Positions 10,833-19,667 of a stretch of DNA of 62,500 nucleotides are shown here, piece by piece (positions within the stretch are counted from its first letter, which is position 1; each line of letters starts with the position of its first letter). This stretch comes from Rhizobium binae (GTDB lineage Bacteria; Pseudomonadota; Alphaproteobacteria; Rhizobiales; Rhizobiaceae). The notes below the pieces were generated by a model. The model did no database searches and was not told the DNA's origin. It worked only from the letters and a program-made list of their open reading frames with translations. Location of the stretch: contig NZ_CP071604.1 of NCBI RefSeq assembly GCF_017357225.1, positions 1 to 62,500 of the forward strand, written 5' to 3'. A program made the translations under genes and the position numbers.

Positions 10833-11432
10833 TCAGTTCGCGACGAAACGGCCGTTGAAGGCGACTTCGGAGAGCGGCTTGCGCTGGCTGGGAAATTCGC
10901 GCGCCTGGTTGCGTTCGGAAAGGACACCCTTATCGGCCAGGCGGCCGACGGCAACGCCCGCCTCGACCCTGTATCCCGCGGGGATGCCGAAGGTCTTCAT
11001 GATGTCTTCGTGTTTGATGCCGCCCATGCCATGGGCGTAGAAACCGGAGAGGCGCGCCTGCAGCGCCAGGTGGCCCCATGCCGCGCCGGCATCGAAGGAA
11101 TGCGTGTAGCTTGGCTTCTCCTCGCCCGAACCGGCAGCTCCGGTGAAGCTACGCGACACCACGAAGATCAGCGCTGACGCATTCTTCGCCCATTCCTGGT
11201 TGGCATCGACGAGTAATGCGACGAATTTCTCCCAATGCTCCGAACCCTTCAAAGCATAGATGAAGCGCCAGGGCTGCTGATTGGAAGACGACGGCGCCCA
11301 ATGGGCAGCGTCGAGCAGGCTGAGAAGCTGCGCTTCCTCGATGACTTCACCGGTGAAGGCGCGCGGCGACCAGCGATCGAGAAACATCGGATCGATCGAA
11401 TATTGGGATTCGCGGTTGTTGCTTTTCGTCAT
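10833..11432 (-). CDS. Nitroreductase family FMN oxidoreductase
   Basis: The 199-residue protein has the nitroreductase fold signature: DRWSPRAFTGEVIEEAQLLS at the N-terminus, AAHWAPSSSNQQPWRFIY for FMN contact, and GMGGIKHEDIMKTFGIP then AVGRLADKG near the C-terminus. Such enzymes reduce nitroaromatics, quinones or related electrophiles with NAD(P)H; the true substrate is unknown. The ATG at 11432 follows CCGGAAAC. It lies 45 bases downstream of a DUF2218 gene on the same strand and converges on gyrB. Confidence 0.88.
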   Translation of the reverse strand: MTKSNNRESQYSIDPMFLDRWSPRAFTGEVIEEAQLLSLLDAAHWAPSSSNQQPWRFIYALKGSEHWEKFVALLVDANQEWAKNASALIFVVSRSFTGAAGSGEEKPSYTHSFDAGAAWGHLALQARLSGFYAHGMGGIKHEDIMKTFGIPAGYRVEAGVAVGRLADKGVLSERNQAREFPSQRKPLSEVAFNGRFVAN

Positions 11433-11477
11433 GCTTGTTTCCGGGGTTGGGGGCAGTAATTTCGGAATGGGTTCGGC

Positions 11478-11768
11478 TCAGTCCGTCCAGACGATGTCGA
11501 GTACCTCGCGGAAGGCGAAGCGCTTCAGGTGATCGCCGATAACGCCCTGCATGCTTGCCTGCTGGGCTGGATCGGCAACGGAAAGCACCATGGTCAGGGC
11601 CGCATCATCGGCGGTGAACGTCACCTCGGTGGTATCGTTGAACGGCACCCGGCCCCTATGCGGATCGAAATCGACGCTGAACTTGTGGCTCCAGTGCTTG
11701 CAGAGCTGCTGCAGGTAGCGGCTTGCATGCTCGGTGCGCACGACGGCTTTAGAGAGGTGCATCGACAA
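11478..11768 (-). CDS. DUF2218 family protein
   Basis: The 96-residue protein carries the pattern TEHASRYLQQLCKHWSHKF at the N-terminus and HLKRFAFREVLDIVW at the C-terminus, which I recognise as DUF2218. The function is unknown; it is a small soluble protein with conserved His and Trp residues. A second ATG at 11762 is equally possible. It is probably co-transcribed with the nitroreductase gene and divergent from the GST gene. Confidence 0.8.
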   Translation of the reverse strand: MSMHLSKAVVRTEHASRYLQQLCKHWSHKFSVDFDPHRGRVPFNDTTEVTFTADDAALTMVLSVADPAQQASMQGVIGDHLKRFAFREVLDIVWTD

Positions 11769-11939
11769 AACTCCATCTCATCTTGAGCTGTATTCAGACG
11801 TCATATTTCGCAGCTTCGCTCCGTTGGCAAGCGCAGCATCGTCGCAGTCGTGTGGACGGACTGTCTCATAAACCTGGGCTTGCGCCGACGCTGAAGCAGG
11901 ATGATGTACTGCTTGGCTGACAACGATCGGAGAGCGTGC

Positions 11940-12893
11940 ATGCTGGTAAATGGAAAATGGACGGAAGACTGGCAGCCCGTTCAGGCAAAAGACGAAAAAG
12001 GCGGCTTCGTCAGACAGGTCTCCAGTTTCCGCAACTGGGTAACGCCGGACGGCCGCGCGGGACAGACGGGCGAGGGCGGCTTCAGGGCCGAGCCCGACCG
12101 TTATCATCTCTATGTCGCCTATATCTGCCCCTGGGCCTCGCGCACCCTGATCGGCCGCAAGCTCAAGGGTCTGGAGGACGTCATCTCAGTATCCGTCGTC
12201 GAACCGGTGCTGACGAAGCAGGGTTGGCGCTTCGGAGACTATCCCGGTGCGACGCAGGATCACGTCAACGGCACAACTTACATGCATGAAATCTATACGC
12301 GGGCGGCGCCGGAATTTACTGGTCGGGCCACCGTCCCGGTACTCTGGGACAAACAGGCGCAGACTATCGTCAGCAATGAATCCGCCGATATCCTGCGCAT
12401 ACTGAACAGCGGCTTCGGCGATCTGGCAAAACATTCAATCGATCTTTACCCCCTGGAGAGGCGCGTCGAGATCGATGCTTTCAACGACCGCATCTATCCG
12501 ACGCTTAACAACGGCGTCTACCGCGCCGGTTTCGCCACCACGCAGATCGCCTACGAGGAGGCTTTCACCGATGTCTTCTCCTGCCTTGACTGGGTGGAAC
12601 CGCAGTTCGAAGGCCGGCCCTTCCTCTTTGCCGATCATCCGACGGAAAGCGATATCCGGCTTTTCGCGACGCTGGTGCGCTTCGATGCCGCCTATCACGG
12701 TATCTTCAAATGCAATCTGCGCCGGCTGTCGGACTATACGAATCTTCGCGCCTTCTGCCGCCGCATGCTCGATTGGCCGGGCATCGCCGAAACTGTCAAC
12801 CTCGATCATATCAAGCGCGGTTACTACTCGGTGGAAAGCCTCAATCCGACGAAGATCGTTCCCGTCGGTCCTGACTTGTCCGAAATTTTCTAG
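11940..12893 (+). CDS. Xi-class glutathione S-transferase (glutathionyl-hydroquinone reductase, YqjG/PcpF type)
   Basis: The 317-residue protein has the xi-class active site ICPWASRT with catalytic Cys63. It also has the extended N-terminal segment with EPDRYHLYVAY, and the C-terminal GST helices (RPFLFADHPTESDIRLFATLVRF overall). These enzymes reduce glutathionyl-hydroquinones to hydroquinones, repairing or channelling quinone adducts. The start at 11940 (MLVNGKWTED) has CGGAGAG upstream; the frame extends to 11901 without support. It is followed after 94 bases by an FAH-family gene on the same strand, so a link to aromatic compound breakdown is possible but unproven. Confidence 0.9.
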   Translation: MLVNGKWTEDWQPVQAKDEKGGFVRQVSSFRNWVTPDGRAGQTGEGGFRAEPDRYHLYVAYICPWASRTLIGRKLKGLEDVISVSVVEPVLTKQGWRFGDYPGATQDHVNGTTYMHEIYTRAAPEFTGRATVPVLWDKQAQTIVSNESADILRILNSGFGDLAKHSIDLYPLERRVEIDAFNDRIYPTLNNGVYRAGFATTQIAYEEAFTDVFSCLDWVEPQFEGRPFLFADHPTESDIRLFATLVRFDAAYHGIFKCNLRRLSDYTNLRAFCRRMLDWPGIAETVNLDHIKRGYYSVESLNPTKIVPVGPDLSEIF

Positions 12894-12987
12894 AAGGCCG
12901 TACCGCTTCCCGACAAAGCCGTAATGACACCGATGAATAATTCGTTCATAGGTGATCGCAACTTAGTTTTTGATGAGGAGGAATTCC

Positions 12988-13830
12988 ATGAAGCTGATGC
13001 GTGTTGGCGAAGCAGGTCGTGAAAAACCGGCACTTCTCGATGCCGATGGCAAAATCCGCGATCTCTCCGGTCATGTCGCCGATATCGGCGGCGAGGCAAT
13101 TTCGCCGGCGGGCCTTGCAAAGATCGCGGCGATCGATCCGAAGAGCCTTCCCGAACTTGCACCCGGCCGCATCGGCGCTTGCGTTGCCGGCACCGGCAAA
13201 TTCATCTGCATCGGCCTCAATTTTTCCGACCACGCCGCCGAAACCGGCGCCACCGTGCCGCCGGAGCCGGTGATCTTCATGAAGGCGACGTCGGCCATAT
13301 CAGGCCCGAACGACACCGTTCGCATCCCGCGCGGTTCGGAAAAAACCGATTGGGAAGTCGAACTCGGCGTCGTCATCGGCAAAACGGCGAAATATGTCAG
13401 CGAAGCCGAGGCGCTCGACTACGTCGCCGGTTACTGCGTCTCGCACGACGTTTCCGAACGCGCCTTCCAAACGGAACGCGCCGGCCAATGGACCAAGGGC
13501 AAATCCTGCGACACCTTCGGACCGATCGGCCCCTGGCTTGTGACCAAAGACGAGATCCCCGATCCGCAGAATCTCGGCATGTGGTTGAAGGTCAACGGCC
13601 AGACGATGCAGGACGGTTCTTCCAAAACCATGGTCTACGGTGTTGCCCATATCGTTTCCTATCTCAGCCAGTTCATGTCGCTGCATCCGGGCGACGTGAT
13701 TTCGACGGGAACGCCGCCCGGTGTCGGCATGGGCATGAAGCCGCCGCGCTATCTCCGGGACGGCGATGTCGTCGAGCTCGGCATCGAAGGTCTCGGCAGC
13801 CAGAGGCAGAGCTTCGTTGCCGATCGTTAA
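12988..13830 (+). CDS. Fumarylacetoacetate hydrolase family protein
   Basis: The 280-residue protein matches the FAH superfamily. It has CIGLNFSDHAAETG, the metal-site region DWEVELGVVIG, KSCDTFGPIGPWLVT and the closing VISTGTPPGVGMG block. Members hydrolyse or isomerise 2-keto acids such as fumarylpyruvate or ureidoglycolate, with Mg or Mn held by acidic residues. The exact substrate is not evident. The start at 12988 (MKLMRVGE) is fixed by a near-perfect GAGGAGG eight bases upstream; an ATG at 12970 has none. It follows the GST gene and precedes a 203-base gap before phaZ. Confidence 0.9.
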   Translation: MKLMRVGEAGREKPALLDADGKIRDLSGHVADIGGEAISPAGLAKIAAIDPKSLPELAPGRIGACVAGTGKFICIGLNFSDHAAETGATVPPEPVIFMKATSAISGPNDTVRIPRGSEKTDWEVELGVVIGKTAKYVSEAEALDYVAGYCVSHDVSERAFQTERAGQWTKGKSCDTFGPIGPWLVTKDEIPDPQNLGMWLKVNGQTMQDGSSKTMVYGVAHIVSYLSQFMSLHPGDVISTGTPPGVGMGMKPPRYLRDGDVVELGIEGLGSQRQSFVADR

Positions 13831-13923
13831 CAACACTGATTGCGCTGAAACTTAAGCTTTCAGTCCTACGGTGATGCCAGGGGTCAACACTCTGGCATTT
13901 CCTGTGCAGGTTTGGCACGTCCA

Positions 13924-13938
13924 TGTTGCTGTGCAACA
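13924..13938. promoter_or_regulatory. Inverted repeat upstream of phaZ, possible PhaR-type operator
   Basis: TGTTGC-TGT-GCAACA is a perfect six-base-arm repeat about 95 bases before the phaZ start. Its TTGC-N3-GCAA core resembles the TGC/GCA operators described for PHB-granule regulators (PhaR/AniA). Another inverted repeat, ATGCCAG/CTGGCAT (13874-13898), lies closer to the preceding gene and may be its terminator. The rest of 13831-14033 shows nothing else. Confidence 0.4.
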
Positions 13939-14033
13939 AAAACCTGTTAGTCTGCGTTACGTGCCAGCGTGCGGAAAGATTGGATGTCTATCAATCGACG
14001 TCATCTTTTCGATAGAGAAAGGCGGCGCCCTGT

Positions 14034-15311
14034 ATGTTTTATCAGCTTTATGAATTGAATCATGCTGCCATGGCGCCATTTCGCGCCGCGGCGGATATCA
14101 TGCGTTTTGCCTATGCCAATCCGCTGAATCCCTTCTCGCACACCCCGTTCGGCCGGACGATGGCGGCCAGCCTGGAAATGTTCGAACGTACGACACGCCG
14201 CTACGGAAAGCCGGAATTCGGCTTGAAGCAGACGATAATCGACGATCGAGCGGTTTCTGTTCGTGAAGAGGTCGTCTGGTCGCGCTCCTTCTGCAATCTG
14301 CTGCATTTCGCTCGGAACGTTCCCCCCGGCCGCGCCAGCGACCCGCGCATTCTGATCGTGGCGCCGATGTCAGGTCATTATGCGACGCTATTGCGCGGCA
14401 CGGTCGAAGCGCTGCTGCCGAGCGCCGATGTCTACATCACCGACTGGATCGACGCCCGTATGGTGCCGATGACGGAAGGTACTTTCGATTTCGACGATTA
14501 TGTCGACTACATCATCGAGATGTTGCATTTTCTCGGTCACGACACGCATGTGATCGCCGTCTGTCAGCCCTCCGTCCCTGTGCTGGTCGCAGCCGCGGTG
14601 ATGGAGGAAGCCAACGATCCGCTCTCGCCGTCCTCGATGACGCTGATGGGCGGCCCGATCGATACGCGCATCAATCCGACCGCCGTCAACAAGCTCGCCC
14701 AGGAACGGTCGCTGCAGTGGTTTTCCGACAACGTCATCATGAATGTGCCCTGGCCGCAGCCGGGCTTCATGCGGCCTGTCTATCCTGGATTCCTGCAGCT
14801 TTCGGGCTTCATGTCGATGAACCTCGACCGGCACCTCGTCGCCCACAAGGAATTCTTCATGCACCTCGTGAAGAATGATGGCGAACCAGAAAAACATCGC
14901 GATTTCTACGACGAATATCTGGCGGTGATGGATTTGACGGCCGAATTCTACCTGCAGACGGTCGAGCAGGTCTTTATCAAGCATTCGCTGCCGAAGGGCG
15001 AATTGATGCATCGCGGCAAACGCGTCGATGCCGCGTCGATCCGCAAAGTCGCGCTTTTGACCGTTGAAGGCGAGAATGACGACATCTCGGGCGTCGGCCA
15101 GACAAAGGCAGCGCAGACCATCTGCGTAAACATTCCTGAAGATATGCGCATGCACTATCTCCAGCCGGATGTGGGCCACTACGGCGTTTTCAACGGCTCG
15201 CGGTTCCGCCGTGAGATCGCGCCGCGCATCGTCAATTTCGTACGCCAGCATTCGCGTGCCGCGGTCAAGCGCCCGGTACAGCGCGTCATCAAGGGCGGCC
15301 GGACGGCCTAA
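14034..15311 (+). CDS. phaZ: Intracellular poly(3-hydroxybutyrate) depolymerase
   Basis: The 425-residue protein matches intracellular PhaZ, which breaks down stored PHB granules to 3-hydroxybutyrate. The N-terminus MFYQLYELNHAAMAPFR is typical. The nucleophile is the Cys at residue 177 in VCQPSVPVL, as expected for the intracellular class, and the C-terminal LQPDVGHYGVFNG supplies the catalytic His. There is no signal peptide. It stands alone with its own upstream region (see the repeat at 13924) and is followed by a DUF2852 gene after 142 bases. PHB storage fits a rhizobial lifestyle. Confidence 0.93.
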   Translation: MFYQLYELNHAAMAPFRAAADIMRFAYANPLNPFSHTPFGRTMAASLEMFERTTRRYGKPEFGLKQTIIDDRAVSVREEVVWSRSFCNLLHFARNVPPGRASDPRILIVAPMSGHYATLLRGTVEALLPSADVYITDWIDARMVPMTEGTFDFDDYVDYIIEMLHFLGHDTHVIAVCQPSVPVLVAAAVMEEANDPLSPSSMTLMGGPIDTRINPTAVNKLAQERSLQWFSDNVIMNVPWPQPGFMRPVYPGFLQLSGFMSMNLDRHLVAHKEFFMHLVKNDGEPEKHRDFYDEYLAVMDLTAEFYLQTVEQVFIKHSLPKGELMHRGKRVDAASIRKVALLTVEGENDDISGVGQTKAAQTICVNIPEDMRMHYLQPDVGHYGVFNGSRFRREIAPRIVNFVRQHSRAAVKRPVQRVIKGGRTA

Positions 15312-15453
15312 TCAGGGCTAGCTGAATTAGAAAAGCGGATTCAAGACCTTGTCCGATTTCGTGGGCAATTGTCTTGAAGGCTGCCAGTGCGGTAACCACA
15401 TCGATTCCAGCGTTCGGCATCTTGCCGGGCGCAGAACGTGAGGATACCGCACG

Positions 15454-15891
15454 ATGAACCAGTCAGCATTGCTTCGCCCGGATTGGACTCCGGCTACCAT
15501 TGCCCTGATGATTCTCGGCTTCATGGTTTTCTGGCCTCTGGGTCTGGCCATGCTTGCCTACATCATCTTCGGCGAGCGTCTGCGCGGCTTCAAGCGCGAC
15601 GTAAACCAGGCGACCGACGGCTTCTTTGCCTCCTGCCGCCGTTCGCATGGCCATCACCGCCCGCATTTCTCGACCGGCAACGTCGCCTTCGACGATTGGC
15701 GTAAGGCCGAGCTCGACCGGATCGAGGAAGAGCGCCGCAAGCTCGACGAAATGCGCGAGGAATTCGACGGTTATCTCCGCGAACTCCGCCGCGCCAAGGA
15801 CCAGGAAGAGTTCGACCGTTTCATGCGCGAGCGCAGGAATGCCAAGCGCGACGATAACGGCGGCCCGGTCGCAGAATTTCAGACGCCGTGA
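15454..15891 (+). CDS. DUF2852 family membrane protein
   Basis: The 145-residue protein has one N-terminal transmembrane stretch (ALMILGFMVFWPLGLAMLAYIIFG). A highly charged helix follows, probably a coiled coil (WRKAELDRIEEERRKLDEMR and RELRRAKDQEEFDRFMRER). This arrangement is typical of DUF2852, found mostly in alphaproteobacteria; the function is unknown. GTGAGGA lies ahead of the ATG. A clear terminator follows at 15914, so it is probably a single-gene unit or the end of the phaZ unit. Confidence 0.88.
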   Translation: MNQSALLRPDWTPATIALMILGFMVFWPLGLAMLAYIIFGERLRGFKRDVNQATDGFFASCRRSHGHHRPHFSTGNVAFDDWRKAELDRIEEERRKLDEMREEFDGYLRELRRAKDQEEFDRFMRERRNAKRDDNGGPVAEFQTP

Positions 15892-15913
15892 GTGGTTGAG
15901 TGATGAAGCGATG

Positions 15914-15941
15914 ACCGGCATCTTGACCGATGCCGGTTTTT
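15914..15941 (+). terminator. Rho-independent terminator after the DUF2852 gene
   Basis: ACCGGCATC (15914-15922) pairs with GATGCCGGT (15929-15937) around a six-base loop, followed by a T run. Confidence 0.85.
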
Positions 15942-16060
15942 CCATGTCTGCCTGCAGCGCCGCGCGTCGTTTCAAGACACCCGAAGGACGCTGTGGCATT
16001 CGACATGCAGCAGCCCGGCAAATCGTTTAGATTCGCTGGCGAATCGTATAGAAAACTCCC

Positions 16061-16819
16061 ATGTTTCCGCTTCTGAAAACACGGCCAAAGGCGCGAAAGC
16101 CGGCTCCGCCCGAAACGCGGACGCTTGATGTTGCCGGCCGGTTGATGCCTCTCACCATCAAGCATCATGAACAGGCGACGCGCATTACCCTGCGCATCGA
16201 GCCGGGCGGCCGGGCCTTGAAGATGACCGTTCCGAAAGGTCTTGCACCACGCGAGGTCAATGCCTTCCTTGATCGTCACCAAGGCTGGCTGCTCACCAAG
16301 CTTGCCAAATTCTCGACCGATGGCGGCCTGCGCGACGGCGGCAAGATCCTCTTGCGCGGCGTTTACCATCGTATCGAGCATTCCGGCAGCCTGCGCGGAT
16401 TGACGGAGGTGGTCTCCGCGGGGAACGAACCGGTCCTGCGCGTCAGCGGCATGCCTGAGCATATGGGGCGGCGTATCGCGGCCTTTCTCAAGAAGGAGGC
16501 GCGCACCGATCTAGAGAAACTGGCGGCGATGCATGCCGCAACCATCCGGGCGCCGATCCGCTCGATCTCGATGAAGGATACCCGCAGCCGCTGGGGTTCC
16601 TGCTCGTCGGAGGGAAATTTGAGTTTTTCCTGGCGGATCGTCATGGCGCCGCCTTCGGTGATCGATTATCTTGCCGCTCATGAGGTCGCTCATCTCAAGG
16701 AGATGAACCACGGGCCGCGCTTCTGGGCGCTGTGTAAGAAGCTTTGCCCCGGCATGGAGGAAGCGAAATCCTGGCTGAAGCGGCACGGCAGTCAGCTGCA
16801 CGCCATCGATTTCGACTGA
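16061..16819 (+). CDS. YgjP-like zinc metallopeptidase (M48/DUF45)
   Basis: The 252-residue protein has the zinc-binding motif HEVAHLKEMNH (His207, Glu208, His211, with His217). Preceding it is the family block MKDTRSRWGSCSSEGNLSFS. This combination defines the YgjP/DUF45 group, often annotated as SprT-like or M48 metal-dependent hydrolases. The substrate is unknown. There is no signal peptide or membrane segment, so it should act in the cytoplasm. It lies between the DUF2852 terminator and trpF, 74 bases before the latter. Confidence 0.88.
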   Translation: MFPLLKTRPKARKPAPPETRTLDVAGRLMPLTIKHHEQATRITLRIEPGGRALKMTVPKGLAPREVNAFLDRHQGWLLTKLAKFSTDGGLRDGGKILLRGVYHRIEHSGSLRGLTEVVSAGNEPVLRVSGMPEHMGRRIAAFLKKEARTDLEKLAAMHAATIRAPIRSISMKDTRSRWGSCSSEGNLSFSWRIVMAPPSVIDYLAAHEVAHLKEMNHGPRFWALCKKLCPGMEEAKSWLKRHGSQLHAIDFD

Positions 16820-16893
16820 TCGAAGCTCGCGTAAATGCAGCTTAGCATGCAAATTGGCTCGACTCTTGCCGCATTTCGTGTCACTTCGCTGCC

Positions 16894-17562
16894 ATGAAAA
16901 CGGATATCAAAATCTGTGGCTTAAAGACGGCGGAAGCGATTGATCGCGCGCTGAAGCGCGGCGCGACCCATATCGGTTTTATCTTCTTTGAAAAGAGCCC
17001 GCGCTACATCGAGCCGGACCTGGCTGCAAAACTTGCCGAACCTGCGCGCGGCAAGGCGAAGATCGTCGCTGTCGTCGTCGATCCCACCAATGATGAGTTG
17101 GATGAGATCGTCTCGCTGTTGAAGCCGGATATTCTGCAGCTTCACGGCAACGAAAGCCCGGAACACGTGCTGACCATAAAGGCGCTCTACGGTCTGCCCG
17201 TTATGAAAGTTTTTTCGGTGCGCACCGCCGACGACCTGAAGCGGGTCGAAGCCTATATCGGCATCGCCGATCGTTTCCTGTTCGATGCGAAAGCGCCAAA
17301 GGGTTCCGAACTGCCGGGTGGTAACGGCATTTCCTTCGACTGGAGCCTTCTGAGCTGGCTCGATGGCAGCATCGACTACATGCTGTCCGGCGGGTTGAAC
17401 AAGGACAATGTCGCCGATGCGCTGGCGAATACCACGGCACGTGGGATCGACGTCTCCTCGGGTGTCGAAATCGAGCCGGGCGTCAAGAGCGTTGCATTGA
17501 TCGACGAATTTTTCGACGCGGTCCAAAAGGCGAATGCGCCTGTCGTGGCCTCAGGGAGTTGA
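16894..17562 (+). CDS. trpF: Phosphoribosylanthranilate isomerase
   Basis: The 222-residue TIM barrel converts phosphoribosylanthranilate to CdRP, the third step of tryptophan synthesis. KICGLK at residues 6-11 carries the catalytic Cys. [22 protein letters not shown] and the phosphate-binding [10 protein letters not shown] and GIDVSSGVE blocks are all present. The gene starts the trpF-trpB-trpA-accD-folC run; trpB begins two bases after the stop. The remaining trp genes are not in the window, the usual split arrangement in rhizobia. Confidence 0.95.
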   Translation: MKTDIKICGLKTAEAIDRALKRGATHIGFIFFEKSPRYIEPDLAAKLAEPARGKAKIVAVVVDPTNDELDEIVSLLKPDILQLHGNESPEHVLTIKALYGLPVMKVFSVRTADDLKRVEAYIGIADRFLFDAKAPKGSELPGGNGISFDWSLLSWLDGSIDYMLSGGLNKDNVADALANTTARGIDVSSGVEIEPGVKSVALIDEFFDAVQKANAPVVASGS

Positions 17563-17564
17563 GA

Positions 17565-18785
17565 GTGAACGAAACGCCTAAACCGAATTCCTTCCGTTCC
17601 GGGCCTGATGAAGACGGCCGCTTTGGCATCTATGGCGGTCGTTTCGTTGCCGAAACATTGATGCCGCTAATCCTCGACCTGCAGGACGAATGGAACAAGG
17701 CGAAGACCGATCCGGCCTTTCAGGCGGAACTGAAGCACCTCGGCGCGCACTATATCGGCCGCCCCAGCCCGCTCTATTTTGCCGAGCGGCTGACGGCCGA
17801 ACTCGGCGGCGCGAAGATCTATTTCAAGCGCGAGGAACTGAACCACACCGGTTCGCACAAGATCAATAACTGCATTGGCCAGATCCTGCTCGCCAAGCGC
17901 ATGGGCAAGACGCGGATCATCGCTGAAACCGGCGCCGGCCAGCATGGTGTTGCCTCCGCAACCGTTGCCGCCCGCTTCGGCCTCCCTTGCGTCGTCTACA
18001 TGGGCGCCACCGACGTCGAGCGTCAGGCGCCGAACGTTTTCCGCATGAAGCTGCTCGGCGCGGAAGTCAAACCGGTAACGGCAGGCAGCGGCACGCTGAA
18101 GGACGCCATGAACGAGGCGCTCCGCGACTGGGTCACCAACGTCGAGGACACCTATTATCTGATCGGAACGGCGGCCGGTCCGCATCCCTATCCGGAGATG
18201 GTCCGTGACTTCCAGTCGGTGATCGGTACTGAGGCAAAAGAGCAGATTATGGCGGCGGAAGGCCGTCTTCCGGATCTCGTCGTCGCTGCCGTCGGCGGCG
18301 GTTCGAACGCGATCGGCATCTTCCACCCCTTCCTCGACGATTCCGCGGTGAAGATCGTCGGTGTCGAGGCAGGCGGCAAGGGCCTGCAGGGCGATGAACA
18401 TTGCGCCTCGATTACTGCCGGCACGCCGGGCGTGCTGCACGGCAACCGCACCTACCTGCTGCAGGACGGCGACGGACAGATCAAGGAAGGCCATTCGATT
18501 TCTGCGGGTCTCGACTATCCCGGCATCGGTCCGGAACATTCGTGGCTCAGCGATATCGGCCGGGTCGATTATGTGCCGATCATGGACCACGAAGCGCTCG
18601 AAGCCTTCCAGACCCTGACCCGCCTCGAAGGCATCATCCCGGCGCTTGAGGCCGCGCATGCGATTGCCGAGGTCATCAAGCGCGCCCCGACGATGGGCAA
18701 GGACGAGATCATCCTGATGAACCTCTCCGGTCGCGGCGACAAGGACATCTTCACCGTCGGCAAGATTCTGGGAATGGGACTGTAA
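17565..18785 (+). CDS. trpB: Tryptophan synthase beta chain
   Basis: The 406-residue PLP enzyme condenses indole with serine. The PLP lysine is Lys99 in [12 protein letters not shown], and the phosphate-binding VGGGSNA loop and the C-terminal [10 protein letters not shown] are intact. I use the GTG at 17565 (MNETPKP), which follows AGGGA at a good distance; a TTG two codons earlier overlaps the trpF stop. It lies three bases before trpA, matching the alpha2beta2 complex that channels indole between subunits. Confidence 0.96.
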   Translation: MNETPKPNSFRSGPDEDGRFGIYGGRFVAETLMPLILDLQDEWNKAKTDPAFQAELKHLGAHYIGRPSPLYFAERLTAELGGAKIYFKREELNHTGSHKINNCIGQILLAKRMGKTRIIAETGAGQHGVASATVAARFGLPCVVYMGATDVERQAPNVFRMKLLGAEVKPVTAGSGTLKDAMNEALRDWVTNVEDTYYLIGTAAGPHPYPEMVRDFQSVIGTEAKEQIMAAEGRLPDLVVAAVGGGSNAIGIFHPFLDDSAVKIVGVEAGGKGLQGDEHCASITAGTPGVLHGNRTYLLQDGDGQIKEGHSISAGLDYPGIGPEHSWLSDIGRVDYVPIMDHEALEAFQTLTRLEGIIPALEAAHAIAEVIKRAPTMGKDEIILMNLSGRGDKDIFTVGKILGMGL

Positions 18786-18788
18786 GAC

Positions 18789-19628
18789 ATGACCGCACGC
18801 ATGGACAAACGCTTTGCCGCGCTGAAGGCCGAAGGCCGTCCGGCGCTTGTGACCTATTTCATGGGCGGCGATCCTGATTACGATACCTCTCTCGGCATCA
18901 TGAAAGCGCTGCCGGAGGCAGGGTCCGACATCATCGAACTCGGCATGCCCTTTTCCGATCCGATGGCCGACGGCCCGGCGATCCAGCTGGCCGGCCAGCG
19001 TGCGCTGAAGGGTGGCCAGACGCTGAAGAAGACGCTGCAGCTGGCAGCCGACTTCCGCAAGACCGACGATCAGACGCCGATCGTGATGATGGGCTATTAC
19101 AATCCGATCTATATCTACGGCGTCGAGAAGTTTCTGGACGATGCGCTCGCCGCCGGCATCGACGGCCTGATCGTCGTCGACCTGCCGCCCGAGATGGACG
19201 ACGAACTCTGCATTCCGGCGATCAGCAAGGGTATCAACTTCATCCGCCTGGCAACGCCGACCACTGACGAGAAGCGCCTTCCGACAGTGTTGAAGAATAC
19301 CTCCGGCTTTGTCTATTACGTCTCGATGAACGGTATCACCGGTTCGGCGCTGCCCGATCCGTCGCTGGTTTCGGGCGCTGTCCAGCGCATCAAGCAGCAT
19401 ACCGAACTCCCCGTCTGCGTCGGCTTCGGCGTCAAGACGGCGGAACATGCCAAGGTCATCGGCGGCTCGGCCGACGGCGTCGTCGTCGGCACCGCCATCG
19501 TCAATCAGGTCGCCACCAGCCTGACCAAGGACGGCAAGGCGACGGCGGACACGGTTCAGGCGGTCGCAACGCTGGTGCGCGGCCTCTCATCGGGAACCCG
19601 TTCGGCGCGCCTTGTTGCTGCCGAATAG
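18789..19628 (+). CDS. trpA: Tryptophan synthase alpha chain
   Basis: The 279-residue TIM barrel cleaves indole-3-glycerol phosphate to indole. The two catalytic acids are visible as Glu50 ([11 protein letters not shown]) and Asp61 (MADGPAIQ). [20 protein letters not shown] and the phosphate-binding [10 protein letters not shown] follow. Start and length are normal. It sits between trpB and accD, 39 bases before the latter. Confidence 0.96.
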   Translation: MTARMDKRFAALKAEGRPALVTYFMGGDPDYDTSLGIMKALPEAGSDIIELGMPFSDPMADGPAIQLAGQRALKGGQTLKKTLQLAADFRKTDDQTPIVMMGYYNPIYIYGVEKFLDDALAAGIDGLIVVDLPPEMDDELCIPAISKGINFIRLATPTTDEKRLPTVLKNTSGFVYYVSMNGITGSALPDPSLVSGAVQRIKQHTELPVCVGFGVKTAEHAKVIGGSADGVVVGTAIVNQVATSLTKDGKATADTVQAVATLVRGLSSGTRSARLVAAE

Positions 19629-19667
19629 TTTTCCCACATTGGCACTCGTCAATCAGGAGTATTCGAG

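Noticed and set aside
11778..12107. 109-codon minus-strand frame before the DUF2218 gene
   Set aside because: More than half overlaps the GST coding region in antisense, with no ribosome site or motif.
17667..19448. 593-codon minus-strand frame across trpB and trpA
   Set aside because: Its composition is that of an antisense shadow (His/Arg/Asp-rich) and it spans two genuine genes.
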